In this document: positions 26,221-39,010 of the stretch, in pieces
How the letters are laid out: the number at the start of each line of letters is the position of its first letter
How positions within the stretch are numbered: the first letter of the stretch is position 1
DNA from: Spirodela intermedia
Lineage: Eukaryota > Streptophyta > Magnoliopsida > Alismatales > Araceae
Assembly (NCBI GenBank): GCA_902729315.2
Contig: LR746270.1
Location: 5,483,721 to 5,547,720, forward strand
Length of the DNA stretch: 64,000 nucleotides
Direction of reading: 5' to 3'
The notes under the pieces: generated by a model
What the model was told of the DNA's origin: nothing
The model's input: only the letters and a program-made list of their open reading frames with translations
Database searches by the model: none
Position numbers and translations under genes: made by a program

Positions 26221-26330
26221 CTAAGGCCTTTCTGACTCGCGCACCTCAGAAAAACTTCTCAGCCGGCAGATTTATAGGGCTTTTCTGACCCGCGCAATAG
26301 GGGTGAAAAGAAGGCAAGTTGATGACGCAA
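26221..26330 (-). promoter_or_regulatory. Promoter-like duplicate of the YSL upstream region
   Basis: The block around AGATTTATA, TCTGACCCGCGCA, AGAAGGCAAG and TGATGACGC matches, in order and spacing, AGATTTATA, TTTGACCCACTG, AGAAGGCAAG and CATGATGCG at 24999-25070 just upstream of YSL. A second TTTCTGACTCGCGCA lies at 26229-26243. No YSL exon is attached on its left, so this is a promoter-sized duplicate or the relic of a lost tandem gene. Confidence 0.45.
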
Positions 26331-27530
26331 AATGGGCCGCGAGATATCGGAACAGGCACTGACGGAGCCCGCGGGATTCCGTCAGGTAGAATGAAGGCCG
26401 GGCGGAAAAGGAGAACACACGCCTCGTCTTGCAGGGGCAGAAGGAGAGAGAACTATTTACTGACGTATTTTATTTCTTGTCGACATGTCGACATCTCAAT
26501 ACTAAAGGAGGCGCCGTTCCCAAAATTAAAAAAGTCGAAAGATAGGCAAGGATTGTTTTTTCTTGGTCACGTGCACGGAAAAAACGGGGATAAAAGGCAC
26601 TGACGGAGGAAGAAGGTACGTAAAGTCAAACATGTTTTTCACACATAACAGAAAGATATTAATGTTGACATTTACATGTCAAAAAGAATAAAAATATACA
26701 ACTATATCCGATTGTACATATCAAATAGACTATGCATAAAATTTACATGTCGACACATTTCAAAGAAATGGCCACACATTAAAAGGTCAACGCTAATTAT
26801 AATATTAAACATTGAGAAATTATGTCATTCATCTGAACATTAATAGGTAAACATTGACCGCCCCTAATAGTGGATTACAAATCATCATATTCTTGATGGT
26901 AGTAATGAAAACGTAAGCCAATCTCAGTCTTTCAGGTAGTTTTTTTCTCAAATAATATGAGTTCAACAACCCTTTCTTGAACTATTGATTTTGAAGATAA
27001 GCCAAAAATACATCACCAAGAGTAGCTTGTCGTTGTTATAGTTTTAATTTGTAATATTATAAGTACATCACCTGTTATTCTTAGTTTGGAAACCTTGATG
27101 AGATTGCCATAGGTATCCTTGTGTTGCACTTGACATTTCCCAATCTATCTTGGGTTCAGGAGATAAAAGCTTTGTCAAGATGGGAGTTTGATAGTGGAAG
27201 TCAATAAAGTGAAGCAACTAAAGGAGAGGAAGCGCTAAATATTAGAAATATTAATATTTACATATTGATTGAAAATGAGCTTCATGAGTTGTTCTAATAT
27301 TATTTATTCTTATGTAAATATTAAATTTGATTTGATCAATATGTAAATATTAGATTAGTTTAGTTTTCTAACCACTTTTTTTCTAAACTATTCACAAAAC
27401 TTGTGTTACTATCTTTTCATTCCAACTTAGCTTTACCTTTTAAGAAAGTAAACTAGGAGGAGATATATAAATTAGTTATCTTAGCTATAAAGTTGGCTAT
27501 TGTATTTATTTGATTTCAATGTTCCTTACT

Positions 27531-29715
27531 TATGGTGAGTGGGACTCATCTCCATCAACTCAAGAGACACCGGCAGTCCGAGTTCAACCCGATTGTAGCG
27601 CGAAGACGAAGGAGCCTAGCTTTCACTACACAGTTTAGCCTTCGAGACGACGACATTCCACCTCTGCAATGACGATGAGCTCGAGCTCACCATTATCTTT
27701 CTTTGTGTTTTCACGTTGACTTGTTAGACCTCGCATTTGTGTGTTAGCAGGCCTAATTCTATGTGTGTGTGTTGTTGTTTGTGTCTCACTTTCTTTAGGG
27801 TTTTATTGGGTCTCTCTTTTGAGGTCCAACTAAATCCTAAGGGGGGGACCTATGCTTTTTTCCTTTTGGACTTCTTTTGGGGCTTATTTGGGTCTTCATT
27901 TGAGGCCCACTTAAGCACCTACGAGGGCCCTCATCTTTCTCCTTTTAGGGGAGCTTGTTGGGTCTCTCTTTTAGAGGCCCAATAAGCCCCTTTTGTAGCC
28001 TTTTGTGGCTTATGGGCTTGAGGGCCTCAAGTGGGCTCACCTCCCCTTAGCCCACTTGTGGGCCCCATATAAAGGGAGGTAGGACCCTCCCTCAGGAGAG
28101 TGCCATACTTTTGAGAGAGATTATCATTTTGTGAGTACCTTCTCTGTGACCTAGGATATGGAGGGAAGGAGGGAGAGGAAGGCCGTCGATACCCCCTTTG
28201 AGGACTTTGTTCCTCGTGATGTTGCTGCCCGAGAAGTTCTGCTACTGCCAGAGACCATTGTCGCCACCGGCCATCTCATTGCCGCCCAAGAGTTCGTCGC
28301 CGTCACCGGACAAAACGGTCGCAGTTGCCGCTGCAGCCGCCGCCGCCTCTGCTGGAACCCCGTCACGCCGTCGTGACGAAAGAGGCTCACATCGCCTCCC
28401 TGCGAGCCGTCACCGAGCACTCCGCCGGAGTCTCTCGACTCCTGGTTCAACTGCCACCTCTTCCTCCGGAACTCCACCATAAACTCACCGGAGCCACCAT
28501 TCGTTGCTCCGCCTAGTCGCTGGCTGTTCGCCAACGGATGCCTACCTGTCGCCGACGTCGGGAGAGACTCTACAGTCGTGCCAACGAGCCAAGTCTAGTC
28601 CAAGCTCCTCACAGGCCCCCTGAAGGAGTTTCCCGATGATCCGACGCTGTCGCGCCATTTCTAGCACCACCTAGACCAAGAGGGGTCAACCCTCCCTAGT
28701 ATCGTCGGCCGGATCGCCTCATTCTGCTGCTCCGCTTCCCGGTGCCGTCAGAGAAGGCCGATCCTTCCGGCGACGGCTGGTTTGCCGCCCAACCACCAAC
28801 ATTCGGCATTCCCGTCGAAGCGCCGCTGACGCTCGGCCTTCCCAACGAAGCGTCGCTGATGCTCGGCCTTCCTGCCGAAGCGCCGCTGACACTCGACCTT
28901 CTCGCCGAAGCATCGCTGACACTCGGCATTCCCGCCGAAGTGCAGCCGCCGCGCGTGCCCCGCGTGCCCACCCGGCACTGCCACCCGCGTGCCCTAAGGC
29001 CGTCGTGCAGCTTGCCACGTGCACCCGCTAGTATGCCCTTCGGCCTGCCAGCGGGCCCACGCCCGCTAGCAGGCCCTTTGGCCCACCAACGGGCCCACGC
29101 CTGCGCCGACCGTGCCACGCTCTACGATGACGACTATTGCGACTTCTCGACCAGGACCGACCGTTGACGCCGAGTATTGTTCTTCCCTAGACGTCTCTAC
29201 TACGTTGAGTCTCCACTCCGTCACGACTTGCCGGGCTACGTAGCCCCAAAGGTTAGCTCCGTTCCCCTTCTTCCTAAGTTTAATTATCTTTCAAAGGGTT
29301 TCCTCGGCTCATCTCCACCACCATCAGGAGAATGTAGACAAGATAGGATTGTTATCGAATCGTGACTTCTGATGCTGTGCCAGATTTGTCACCATTCGTG
29401 AGCTGCAGCCCTTAGGCTACTTCACGATGACCGTTCCGCTGTCTATTCAGATGTGGACCGAGAGGGCCTCACACTTACCATCGTCGAGTGTTTCCCTGAG
29501 TTGTCCTAGGTTGATTGTGCATATTGGTATGCCTACCTATACTTAGGTTACGTGGTCAGACCTAGACTCTAGGGTCCACACATTCTTATCAGATTGGTCC
29601 GACTGCCTCATCTTGAGTCTTAAGTTTCATTGATCAAGTACAAGGGTTCTCACCTCATCCTACATCACTTACATTTCAAAATGTCATTTTTTAACAAAGG
29701 CTTTCATTCAAACCA
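27531..29715 (+). other. GC-rich block, possible LTR or non-autonomous element of another family
   Basis: Three imperfect tandem units of about 80 bases, each with GGGTCT.C.TTT.GAGG.CCA, lie at about 27803-28005. They are followed by a TATA-like CATATAAAGGG at 28067-28077 and a GC-rich 1.1 kb stretch. A 30-base minisatellite of about five units, each around CGAAGCGCCGCTGAC, lies at 28815-28945. Tandem U3 repeats, a TATA box and a GC-rich leader fit an LTR promoter. Open frames on both strands are repetitive and Pro/Ala/Arg-rich, so I call no protein. The block stops where element A's truncated LTR begins. Confidence 0.35.
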
Positions 29716-31007
29716 CGTCACTAGTGGCCAACTAGTTGTGGGGCCAAGAGTAGTTGTACATGCACAAGAAAGGGACTTGCTTTCAAATGTAACATTACTA
29801 TATATTCACCCGAAACTTCGGCGCACAAGCGAGGTGGGACTAAACCCGCATCACACCTTCCCTAGAAAGGGGCAAGCAACTAACATAGGTTCGAATCTTC
29901 CCAGAGCCAAAACTCATATTTTTTTATTTGATTATTGTGACTTTTCTACAGATCATCGGTGAAGGATTAAGTAACTAGAATCATTAGATCATCGACGACA
30001 ATCTCGTCAATATAATTTTTAGAATATTTTTACTAGAATTACTAAATGATTTGCGATAAAAGGATCACGAATTCATTGAGTAAAGCATATCTGATTGATT
30101 GACGAACAAGTCATCGTCAAAAAGAGGACGATCTGTCAGGAGATAAGTCGCCACCTCTTGAGAGCATACCGGATGTAATGAAGAGCCTCTTCTTACTATA
30201 TGGACTTGAGGATGAAGCTTCATGACAAGCGCCTCACCTCCATCTAGCTCCTCTCTATCATGTGAAAACTGTCAGAGAGTTACAAAGTTGCTATTTTTTC
30301 ATTTTGCCGGGTGACAGTAGTCAGAGATGATTCGACGGCTCATTTCATTGACCTGTAGACTTCACAAGAAGATCTAGATATTGTCCATATCGTCTATGTC
30401 CAAGGAGAGCCTTCAAGGCCATAGACACTACATAATGATTCTTTCGAACACTCAAGATTTCGGTGCATCGTCGATACATCACTGCCGTGATGCAGGAACT
30501 CTGTTTTCTTGCTTTCAACTTACTTTCCACTTTATTTACTGATAATTTATGTAATTTAAATTTACCAAGATATAATTCATTCTATTACGATTCTTCAAGC
30601 TTTTACAAATCTTAATTTGATCAAGTAAATCATTTGTAATTGCTAATATAACAATCACCGAGCAGAACTCTATTTCCGTCCGACTCACATTCGCTAGGAG
30701 TTGACATCATCTTGACGTCTGTACCCTTATTTCCCTTTTTTGTGAATTTTAAATATATTTTATTTTCATTTCTTAGTATAAAATTCATAGAAAATAATAT
30801 TCTTTGAGAAAAATTCTGAATAACTACTAGATATTATATTACATCTCTATGATTGACCTAGAAAATTAAAACTATTTTTGAAAGTTTTATTAAATTATAA
30901 TTGATATATTTGTTCAGAAATACTTCTAAATATCTAAAAATTCATATTTTCTAGTTTTATAAATTTTTAATTTGCGTGATTTACTATACAACGACTAAGT
31001 CATGCCA
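29716..31007 (+). repeat. 5' LTR of element A (5'-truncated)
   Basis: Matches the main LTR from the internal motif CACGTCACTAGTGGCCAACT through the terminal ACAACGACTAAGTCATGCCA. A GGTTCGAATC box and ATATATTCACC are present. The missing left part abuts the GC-rich block. Confidence 0.8.
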
Positions 31008-31012
31008 AATTT

Positions 31013-31030
31013 TGGTGCTGTTGCTGGGGA
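31013..31030 (+). other. Primer binding site of element A (tRNA-Asp type)
   Basis: TGGTGCTGTTGCTGGGGA, five bases after the LTR end, is close to the complement of the 3' end of plant tRNA-Asp (TGGCGCCGTTGCCGGGGA). This site is typical of Athila-type elements. Confidence 0.8.
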
Positions 31031-31216
31031 CGTATTGCATAATATTTAGTATTTTTCCCTTTTTCTCTTAGAGTACATAAAAAATTTAACTCTTATTTTA
31101 TTTTCTTTTTGCTGAATTTTTTTTAAAAAAAGGAACGAATACAAGCAAGGCAAGGACTAGAGCATACTGAAAGAGGGTAAAATTTACTAAATGTTTTCCT
31201 TGAATTAATTTTTTTA

Positions 31217-32570
31217 ATGTATGGTAGAAGATCCTTGCATCTAAGGCTAGAAAATCCTTTCATTATTTCATTCAAAACTAAAAATCTAAAAGAAAAATTA
31301 ATTTTGATGGATCCTGAAAGAAGTATAAGTCAAACTAAGAATTATATGGCCCCATGAAAAGTCATTATATCCTTGATTCATTTCAAAGAGCATTCAATAT
31401 TAGAGTCCCATTAGCACCCACTATTAAATTCAAAATAAATCTAAGAAGTTTTCAAATATTTCTTAATTTTCATGGACTACTTTAAGAAGAATCTCGTCAG
31501 CACTCAAAAAAATTTCATATGATCTATGATTTAGTTAATCTCCCTTAAGTTACATCAAAAATTATTAAGATGAAATTATTTCCTTATGCACTTGGGGACA
31601 AAGCTAGCCATTGGCTATCCTCATTAGATAGCAAATTAATTAGTAGGAAAGATATAGAACAAGTCTTTCTTCAAAATTTTATCCCTTAAGAAAAACTCAA
31701 AATATGAGAAAACATATATGAAGTTTTTCTCAAAGACCAAGAGAAACTTTACATGAGACATGAAAAAAATTCAAAGATTTACTTAGAAAGTGTCCTCATC
31801 ATGTTATACTCAAGTGATAATTCAATAGAATTTTTTACGATGGATTATTAGAACAACATAGAAATATGGTTGATTCTATATGTGGAGGAGCTTTTATGAA
31901 GAAAACTCTTGATGAGATTTATAGTCTTTATGAGAATTTAAATGAAACTTCTAGAGATCAAGTCTCTTTTGAATTATATGATAGGGATAAGAAAAGAGGA
32001 ATTTATTAATTGCATTATGATGATGATTCTAATTTAAGAAATGAGGTTAATTAGACTAATCAAAGATTAGAAAAACTTGATTTACTTATTGAGAATATTA
32101 AAAAGTCTCCTAACCTTCAATTAAATGCATATAGTGCTTGTCTTATGTATGGTGAAAATAATCATTTAGAATTTCAATATTATAATTTAGATCAATCATT
32201 TCATCCTAAGCAAGAACAAGTGCAAGTACCCCACGATTTTAGTAAAAATATAAAATATTTTTTTAATTCTTATAATCCTAATTAGAGGAATAATGTTACG
32301 TGGAGAAACCTAAATAATATTCAAAATCCAGAAAATTTTTATCCTATTCATCCAAAGCACTTAGATCCAATTCAAATTTTGAATTTCGTTCAAAATAGGA
32401 AATATAGATTTCAAAAAAAATCAATCCTCTCAAATCCAACATGATGTTATGAAAATGATGTAAAAAATGAGCCAAATGATGCAACAAACTATGAATCAAA
32501 TGATGATGCGTCAAAAATAAATTATAGAGTCTTTTGAGAATAGGAGAGAAGAAGGACAACCACTCAGTCA
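31217..32570 (+). pseudogene. Decayed gag of element A
   Basis: Parallels element B's gag codon by codon: a start followed by GRRSL, then IRVPLAPTIKF-like, NFHG, FHMIYDLVNL, DKASHWLS and CPHHV motifs. These are the gag domain conserved in Athila/Tat-lineage elements. Stops and small indels break it throughout, and the longest open pieces are short. No product is expected. Confidence 0.8.
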
Positions 32571-33430
32571 GTTGATTTAGGAAATGTAGGAGACGTAGGT
32601 GTTTCAATTAATAAACAGAAATGAGGTGTTTTCAGGTGAGGAAAAATCAGTTGATTTAGGAGATGTAGGAGACGAAATTAATAAATCTAATCATAATTTT
32701 GCAGCCATAGATGTTGATAGTGAGGATGATGATGTATATCATATATTGAAATGAAAAGATAGCTCTTGAAAAGATGAAAAATTTGATGACTTGAGAAACG
32801 AAAAACTAGAAAAAGAGTTATTTTTACTAGAAAAAGATAGCTCAATTAATGGGAAGAAACGAAAATAATAGATATGAATATAAAGATAATTTGAATTTCA
32901 CTGAATTCATTAAATATGAGATTAAAGAAGACAATCCTTTCATCTTTCAAAACCCACAACCCATTAGAATTATTTTTAAGCTTGAAATATTTTACTCCTT
33001 GCAAATTGAATAAATATGTATGGAAGATAAAATGGAGCAAGGGAAGATTATGTAGATAAAAGAACACATTAAGAAATAGGTAAGTGGAAAAATTATAGAT
33101 ATCAATTTAGATGAAAAAAATCTAGATTGGGTAAGAGCTAATTTGAAAATTATACGACTTGATCACATTTTATGGTCTATTAATAGAAAGTATTTATTAA
33201 TGAATGAGAACCTTACAAAATAAGACAGAAATGGGGAAATATTCTTTTCAAAATGAAAATCTATTTTTTGGAAACTTTTGTTAATTTTTATTTTTTTGGC
33301 TGAAAGTATGTCAAGGTATATATATGAAGTATATGAATTTATGCTAAATCTGAAAAGAGAAATCATGAAACTTACCTTGGGATACAAATATATTTTGATG
33401 GCCATAGATCATCTTATATGATCTAAGAGC
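32570..33430 (+). other. Segment unique to element A in place of pol
   Basis: Element B continues here into protease and RT, but A instead has about 0.85 kb with no similarity to B. Read in the gag-side frame it is rich in Asp, Glu and Lys (for example AAIDVDSEDDDVYHIL) and interrupted by stops. A unit around GTTGATTTAGGAGATGTAGG occurs twice about 80 bases apart (32570 and 32650). At about 33430 similarity to B (48580 onward) resumes. I do not recognise the product. Confidence 0.5.
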
Positions 33431-35034
33431 TGTCCATCTGAAAACATTAAATTTAGGACTGCATGGGAGGCAATCCATGGTTTTTATTTTATTTTGTTTG
33501 ATTTTTTTAAGCTTTTTTTTTCTTAGAATTTTGCAGTACTTGTTTCTATATTTCATTTTTTGAAAAAGTGCAAGAGGAAGAGTGTAAGATGAAGTGGAAA
33601 TTTAAAAATGAGGATGAGGTGGTCTTTTTGAGCTTTATCATTTATGAAAATATTTTTAATACTTAACTTTGCATATATGCATGCTTCATTTGAAAATTAT
33701 ATTTTCTGTATATTCTATTTTGAGTTTTTTGTGTCATTGAGGACAATGTCATTTTTAAGTTGGGGGTGAAGTATTAATTATTAATTTATACTATAGGACA
33801 ATTAGAAACATGTGTTTGCATTTTATTTTTATTTTTTCATGCTCACTTAGAACAACAACTAAAAAAATAAAAATAAAATAATAATAAAAAAAACTACAAC
33901 ATCTATTTTCTAGTTTTCTATTAGGAACAACAGACTATCAAAAATAGTAGACAAAAAAACAACTTGAAATTTGAAATTCTAGAGACCCTTTTCTTACATT
34001 TTAATCCCCTATACATATATTACGAAAATTCGAAATTACAGCTATAAAGAGAATAGTTTTGATTTATTCTTGACAAATTTATTGTTGTTAAAAATAAAAC
34101 TGAAAGTAGAAAATAGAAAATAGAATTGTCAGAACTATCTAATTTACAAATTTCTTACATCATATTGTATGCATGAAAAATGAAATCAATTAAATTGATT
34201 GACACTAAAAGATACTAAGAAAATTATTATTGAGTCAAAAGAATGATCTAGTAGCATGAAATGTTGGAATACTCCTTAGATACATGATAAATAATATGAA
34301 TTTGATTTCACAGATTTTCACTTTATGATTTTGATGGATAGTATTTACTTGATATGAAAATTTGATTGATCATTTGAGTTTAATGGAGTTTTTTGCACCT
34401 TGATCTATACAACTTGTGAGGAGAAATCACTTATTTTGAAAAAAAAAAGAGAAAGCAATGTAAAAAATCTAAAAATGAAGAGTACATATAGAGGGTGTGA
34501 GACATCATTCTCATTGTTGAAAAGTGTGCATAGAAAAACACTTGCTGCAAAATAAATAGATGAAGTGAATGCTTTGAAAATGAAAAGTACATATGGAGGA
34601 TGTGAGACATCATTCTTATTGTTGAAATTTGTCTACGGGAAAAACTACTCATCCAATATATATATATATAATAAGAAAAAAATCTAGTGCAAACTTCAAA
34701 AATCAAGCCACAGAAAAAAGAAAATAGAGGATCAATATTATTCTTGGATGAGTATTATTAATTGAAATATCTTGTAAATATATCTATGAGTGAAGAAGTG
34801 ATAAAGATGTGAATAGAAGAAGTGAAGTCTAGATTGTTATTCCAAAGAGTGCTTAAATATTTAAGTGCTTGACATCATTCTTAAATACTTGATATAAGAA
34901 TCCAAAGTGTCTAAAGGTGCATCATTTTTAATTATATTTTTTTTCTGTATTGAAATATGATGTTTGAGATTTATAAATTTTTATTTTCATAATTCCATTG
35001 CTAAGAGACTAACAATGATTTAAGTTGGAGGGTG
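33430..35034 (+). other. 3' internal non-coding region of element A
   Basis: Collinear with element B 48580-50157. It includes GTCATTGAGGACAATGTCAT followed by a first purine tract (TTAAGTTGGGGGTGAAG at 33755-33771), then a pair of about 105-base direct repeats with TGTGAGACATCATTCT (34494 and 34600). It ends in the polypurine tract AAGTTGGAGGGTG just before the 3' LTR. No open frame is shared with B. Confidence 0.7.
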
Positions 35035-36665
35035 TGATAAGTCTTCATTATCATGAGTTAATAATTAATAAATAATATAATTTTAGCTTTAACTCATGAT
35101 AATAAACTTATATTTCTATTAAAGTGTAAAAAGTAGTTTTTAGTTGATTAATGTGAATTTTTAGGTAATTATGTAATTTTATACGAATTTATATGATTTT
35201 CAGTCTTACTTTTGAGATAAATGAAGAAAAGAAATAAAAATAAAAATAAAATAAAATGGGGGGGACCTGCCAGCCAGCCAGGCCCACAAACGAGTTGAAA
35301 GTGTAGTCGAGGAGTAGCTGTAAGTAGAGGCTCGAGCGGCTTGGACCGATAGGGGCACGTGTGCGCCATTCCCCTTCCATGTCACTAGTGGCTAGTCAGT
35401 TGTGGGGCAAGGAGTGGTTGTACATGCGAGAGAAAAGAACTTGCTTTCAAATATAACATTACTATATATTCACTCAAAAGTTCAGCGCACAAGCAATGTG
35501 GGACTAAACCCACATCACACCTTTCCCAGAAAGGGGCGAGCAACCGGCGTAGGTTCGAATCTTCTAAGAGTCAAAACTCATATTTTTTATCTGATTATCG
35601 CAACTTTCCTATAGATTGTCAGTGAAGGATTAAGCAACCAGAATCACTAGATCATTAGTGAAAATCTTGTCAACACGATTTGTAGAGCATTGTTACTAAA
35701 ATTATTGAACAATTCGCGATAAAAGGATCACGAATCCATCGAGTAAAGTATCTCCGATTGATTGACGAACAAGCCGTCGTCGGGAAGAGGAGGATCGGTC
35801 GGGAGACAAGTCGCCACCTTCTGAGAGCATACTGGATGTGATAAAGAGCCTCCTCTTGCTGTGTGGACCTGAGGATAAAGTTTCTTGACAAGCACCCCAC
35901 TTCCATCCAACTCCTCTCCGTCAGATGACAATTGTCTGAGAGCTGTAAAGTTGCCGTTTTTTTGCTCTACTAGGTGACAGCCGTCGGAGATGATTCAACG
36001 ACTCATTTCATTGATCTGTAAACTTTGCAAGGAGATCTAGAGATTGCCCATGTCGTCCTTGTCTAGGGAAAGCCTTCAAGGCCGTGGACACTATATGACG
36101 ATCCTCTTGAAAGCACAGGATTTCAGTACATCATTGACGCATCATTGTCGTGACGCCGGAACTTTATTTTCTTGCTTTCAACTTACTTTCTGCTTCATTT
36201 AGTGATAATTTGTGTGATTTAAATTTACCAAGATGTACATTCAATCATGATTCTTTCGGCTTTTACAAATCTTAATTTGATCAAGTAAATCGTGTATAAT
36301 TGCTTATGTAAGAATCACTAGGAAGAACTCTATTTCCGTCTGATTTGCATTCGCTGGGAGCTAACATCATCTTGAAGTCTGCACCCTTATTTCTCTTTTT
36401 TGTGAATTTTAAATATATTTTTTTCATTTCTTAGTATAAACTTCATAGAAAATAGTATTCTTTGAGACAAAATCTGAATAATTACCAGATATTATATTAG
36501 ATCTCTATGATCGACCTGAAAAATTACTACTATTTTTGAAAGTTTTATTGAATTATAATTGATATATTTGTTCAAAAATACTTCTAAATATCTGAAAATT
36601 TATATTTTCTAGTTTTATAAATTTTTAATTTGCGTGATTTACTATACAACGACTAAGTCACGCCA
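35035..36665 (+). repeat. 3' LTR of element A
   Basis: Full length, 1,631 bases, from TGATAAGTCTTCATTATCAT to ACGACTAAGTCACGCCA, preceded by the polypurine tract. The antisense ORF found in other copies is broken here. Confidence 0.88.
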
Positions 36666-38149
36666 CTATCTAAACCAAGGGTATCAACAATACCTAAAAC
36701 TAAATCTCAAGAATTTTAATGTTAGCCTTGTAAACTTCATATTATTTGAAGTACATTTTCGTTTTATTATGTTACCTATGTATGCTCATATATGTGAGAC
36801 AAATATTGATCTAAAGTTGTGATGAAAGGTAATGTGTTAATTTCTAACATAACTTGTACTATGAATGGCATAATGAATGAAACAATGAGTGAGATATATA
36901 GGTCAATAGATCATAACTCTTGCGTACAAGAATAAATTACTCTATTAATTAACATGTGTAAATGCAAACAACATTGGATATGCATTTTGGGAACAACTTA
37001 TATCCTAAATAGAAACAAAAGCATATATTAATCATGATAATAAATTATATAATGAACAGAAATAAAAGCTTATATTCATTATGATAATAAAGTATATCAT
37101 GAACATAAATAATGTGTTAAAATTAGGCAATACATTGTGAAAAAAGTAAAAGCACTAACATAGTCTATTGTGAATACATATGATAGGGTATATAATTTTT
37201 TGTGATTTTCCCATAAAACTAGGAGGAAACTTGAGCAGCAATGCTTGAAATGGTGGATCTAAGCTAGGGCTAAACCACTCTAAAACCATGCATGCATTTG
37301 CTTGGGTTTTCTGCCCCTTTCTAACAGCTATAAAAGGTTTGTACATCATGGTAAATGAGAAGATAATCAAATTGAGAAAATGGAGTATCTTTTATATTTA
37401 GATATTAAGTGATATGGAAACATTTATTGATTAATTAAGTTCTTCTTGAGTCCAGTACATCTTTAAGTACAAATTACAAGTAAAGAACTGAATTCAAAAC
37501 CAACTAAGTTACAAGATTTAAATTTGGTGATCAGAAGATTTAAATCTACAATAGTAGTTACGTTTAATTCTACTCACAATATACCCCCTTTAGCCTACTT
37601 ATGTCATCCTTGAATCTTTAGTGACTAGATTACTTTCAGTCAACCACTTTCTTTGATCCAACCTATTTGATACTTTATCACAACAATATCACTCATCCAT
37701 TGGTCCTATGTTTCTTGCCTACCATTTAAATCATGATACTCTTTTACCTTGAGTGAAAATGCATACCACTAACAATAACATATTATAAAATTACAGCCAT
37801 AAGGAAAAAGAAAAGTTATAGTATTAGTATTATTGAATCACTAGAGTTTATTGTCTCTCATTCAGTATTTTTATTTTATGTCTTTTGGATCTAACAAAAG
37901 ATATCTACCAGGTTTACATTCATGGATTATCATAAGAAGGCTTTATTGTGTTGAGAAGTAGATAACCTTCATGCATTCACATTCTCAACATCTTGTTAGC
38001 TTACAACCAGAAAATCAATTGATCACTCTCATTTCTCATTCCTCTTGGCATAGGGCAGCCCCACTTGTTATTGAATTCATCTCAAATGAACAATGTTCTT
38101 TTCGAATAGGTAAAAATATATGATGATAGAAAGATTGAATCATTATAGC
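36666..38149. other. AT-rich spacer between retroelement remnants
   Basis: No gene or element end is recognisable. A small direct repeat (ATGATAATAAA plus TATAT/ATCATGAAC) lies near 37036-37110. Confidence 0.45.
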
Positions 38150-39010
38150 ATTCTATAAGATTATCTTCTTGTAAAGACTAGAGATGAATGAAATGGGTCG
38201 TCAAATTGTCTCTAAGAGCTGTCACTCGATAGAGTGGAAAAATGGTAACTTTGTGGCTCCCCGGTGACTATCACCTGACAGAAAAGAGCTAGGTGAAGGT
38301 GGGGTGTGTGTCAAGAAGCTTCATCCTCAAGTTTGCATAGTAAGAGAAGGCTCTTCATCGCACCTGATATGCTCTCAGAAGGTGACGACTTATCTCCTAA
38401 CAGATCATCCTCTTTCTGACGATGGCTTGTTCGTTCATCAATTGAAGATAATTTACTTGATAGATTCGTGATCCTTTTATCGTGAATCATTCAGTAGTTT
38501 TAGTAACAATATCTTACGAATTACATTGGTGAGATTTTTGTCGATGATCAAATGATTATGGTGGCTTAATACTTCATTAAGGATCTACAAAAAAAGTTAT
38601 AATTTAATCAGATAAAAATATGAGTTTTGACTCTAGTAGGATTCGAACCCATGTCGGTCATCTGCTTACATAGGAGAGTGAAATAAGTACTTGAATATCC
38701 TTATACAATGACATCATCATGGTTTCTCATTGTTATAAATAAAGGGTATTTTTGGTATTAAAATCTTCAAAAATATTATGGAGAAGGTGTGACCACTGAT
38801 TTAGTCTCACATTGATTGTATGACAAATGTTGAGATAAATATATAGTAATACTACATTTAGAAGTAATGAATCCCTTTCTCACATGTGTACAACCACTCT
38901 TTGCCCTATGTCTAATTGGCCACTAGTGACATGGAAGGGGAGTGACACACACATACCTTCATCAATCCATATCTGCTTGAGCCCCGACTCACGACTCCAT
39001 TCTGACTATC
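38150..39010 (-). repeat. Main-family LTR fragment, variant subfamily, reverse orientation
   Basis: Starts inside the LTR (AATGAAATGGGTCGTCAAAT, GAAAAATGGTAACTTTGTGG) and runs in reverse to CATGGAAGGGGAGTGACAC. Both LTR ends are missing. Between the GATTCGAACCC box and the ACTGATTTAGTCTCACATT block it carries about 115 extra bases that most other copies lack. It shares them with the interrupted LTR at 39179. Confidence 0.8.

Larger units (their letters stand above)
25008..27530. other. Intergenic DNA upstream of YSL
   Basis: Contains the YSL upstream region, a GATA/GA microsatellite and a GC-rich island at 26220-26630. That island resembles part of the YSL promoter (listed separately). A CACGTG G-box lies at about 26567. 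The rest is AT-rich and I recognise no gene. Confidence 0.5.
29716..36665 (+). mobile_element. Element A: Ty3/gypsy (Athila/Tat-like) derivative lacking pol
   Basis: Order: 5' LTR (29716-31007, lacking roughly its first 340 bases), tRNA-Asp-type primer site, decayed gag, an unrelated segment in place of pol, a non-coding 3' internal region, polypurine tract, full 3' LTR (35035-36665). The internal part is only 4.0 kb against 8.8 kb in element B. It shares gag and the 3' internal region with B but has no RT, RNase H or integrase, so it is non-autonomous. No target-site duplication can be checked because the 5' end is missing. Confidence 0.8.

Noticed and set aside
28742-29167. 141-codon plus-strand frame with repeated short units
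   Set aside because: It is the translation of a 30-base minisatellite and GC-rich DNA; opposite-strand frames are equally open. No evidence of a protein.
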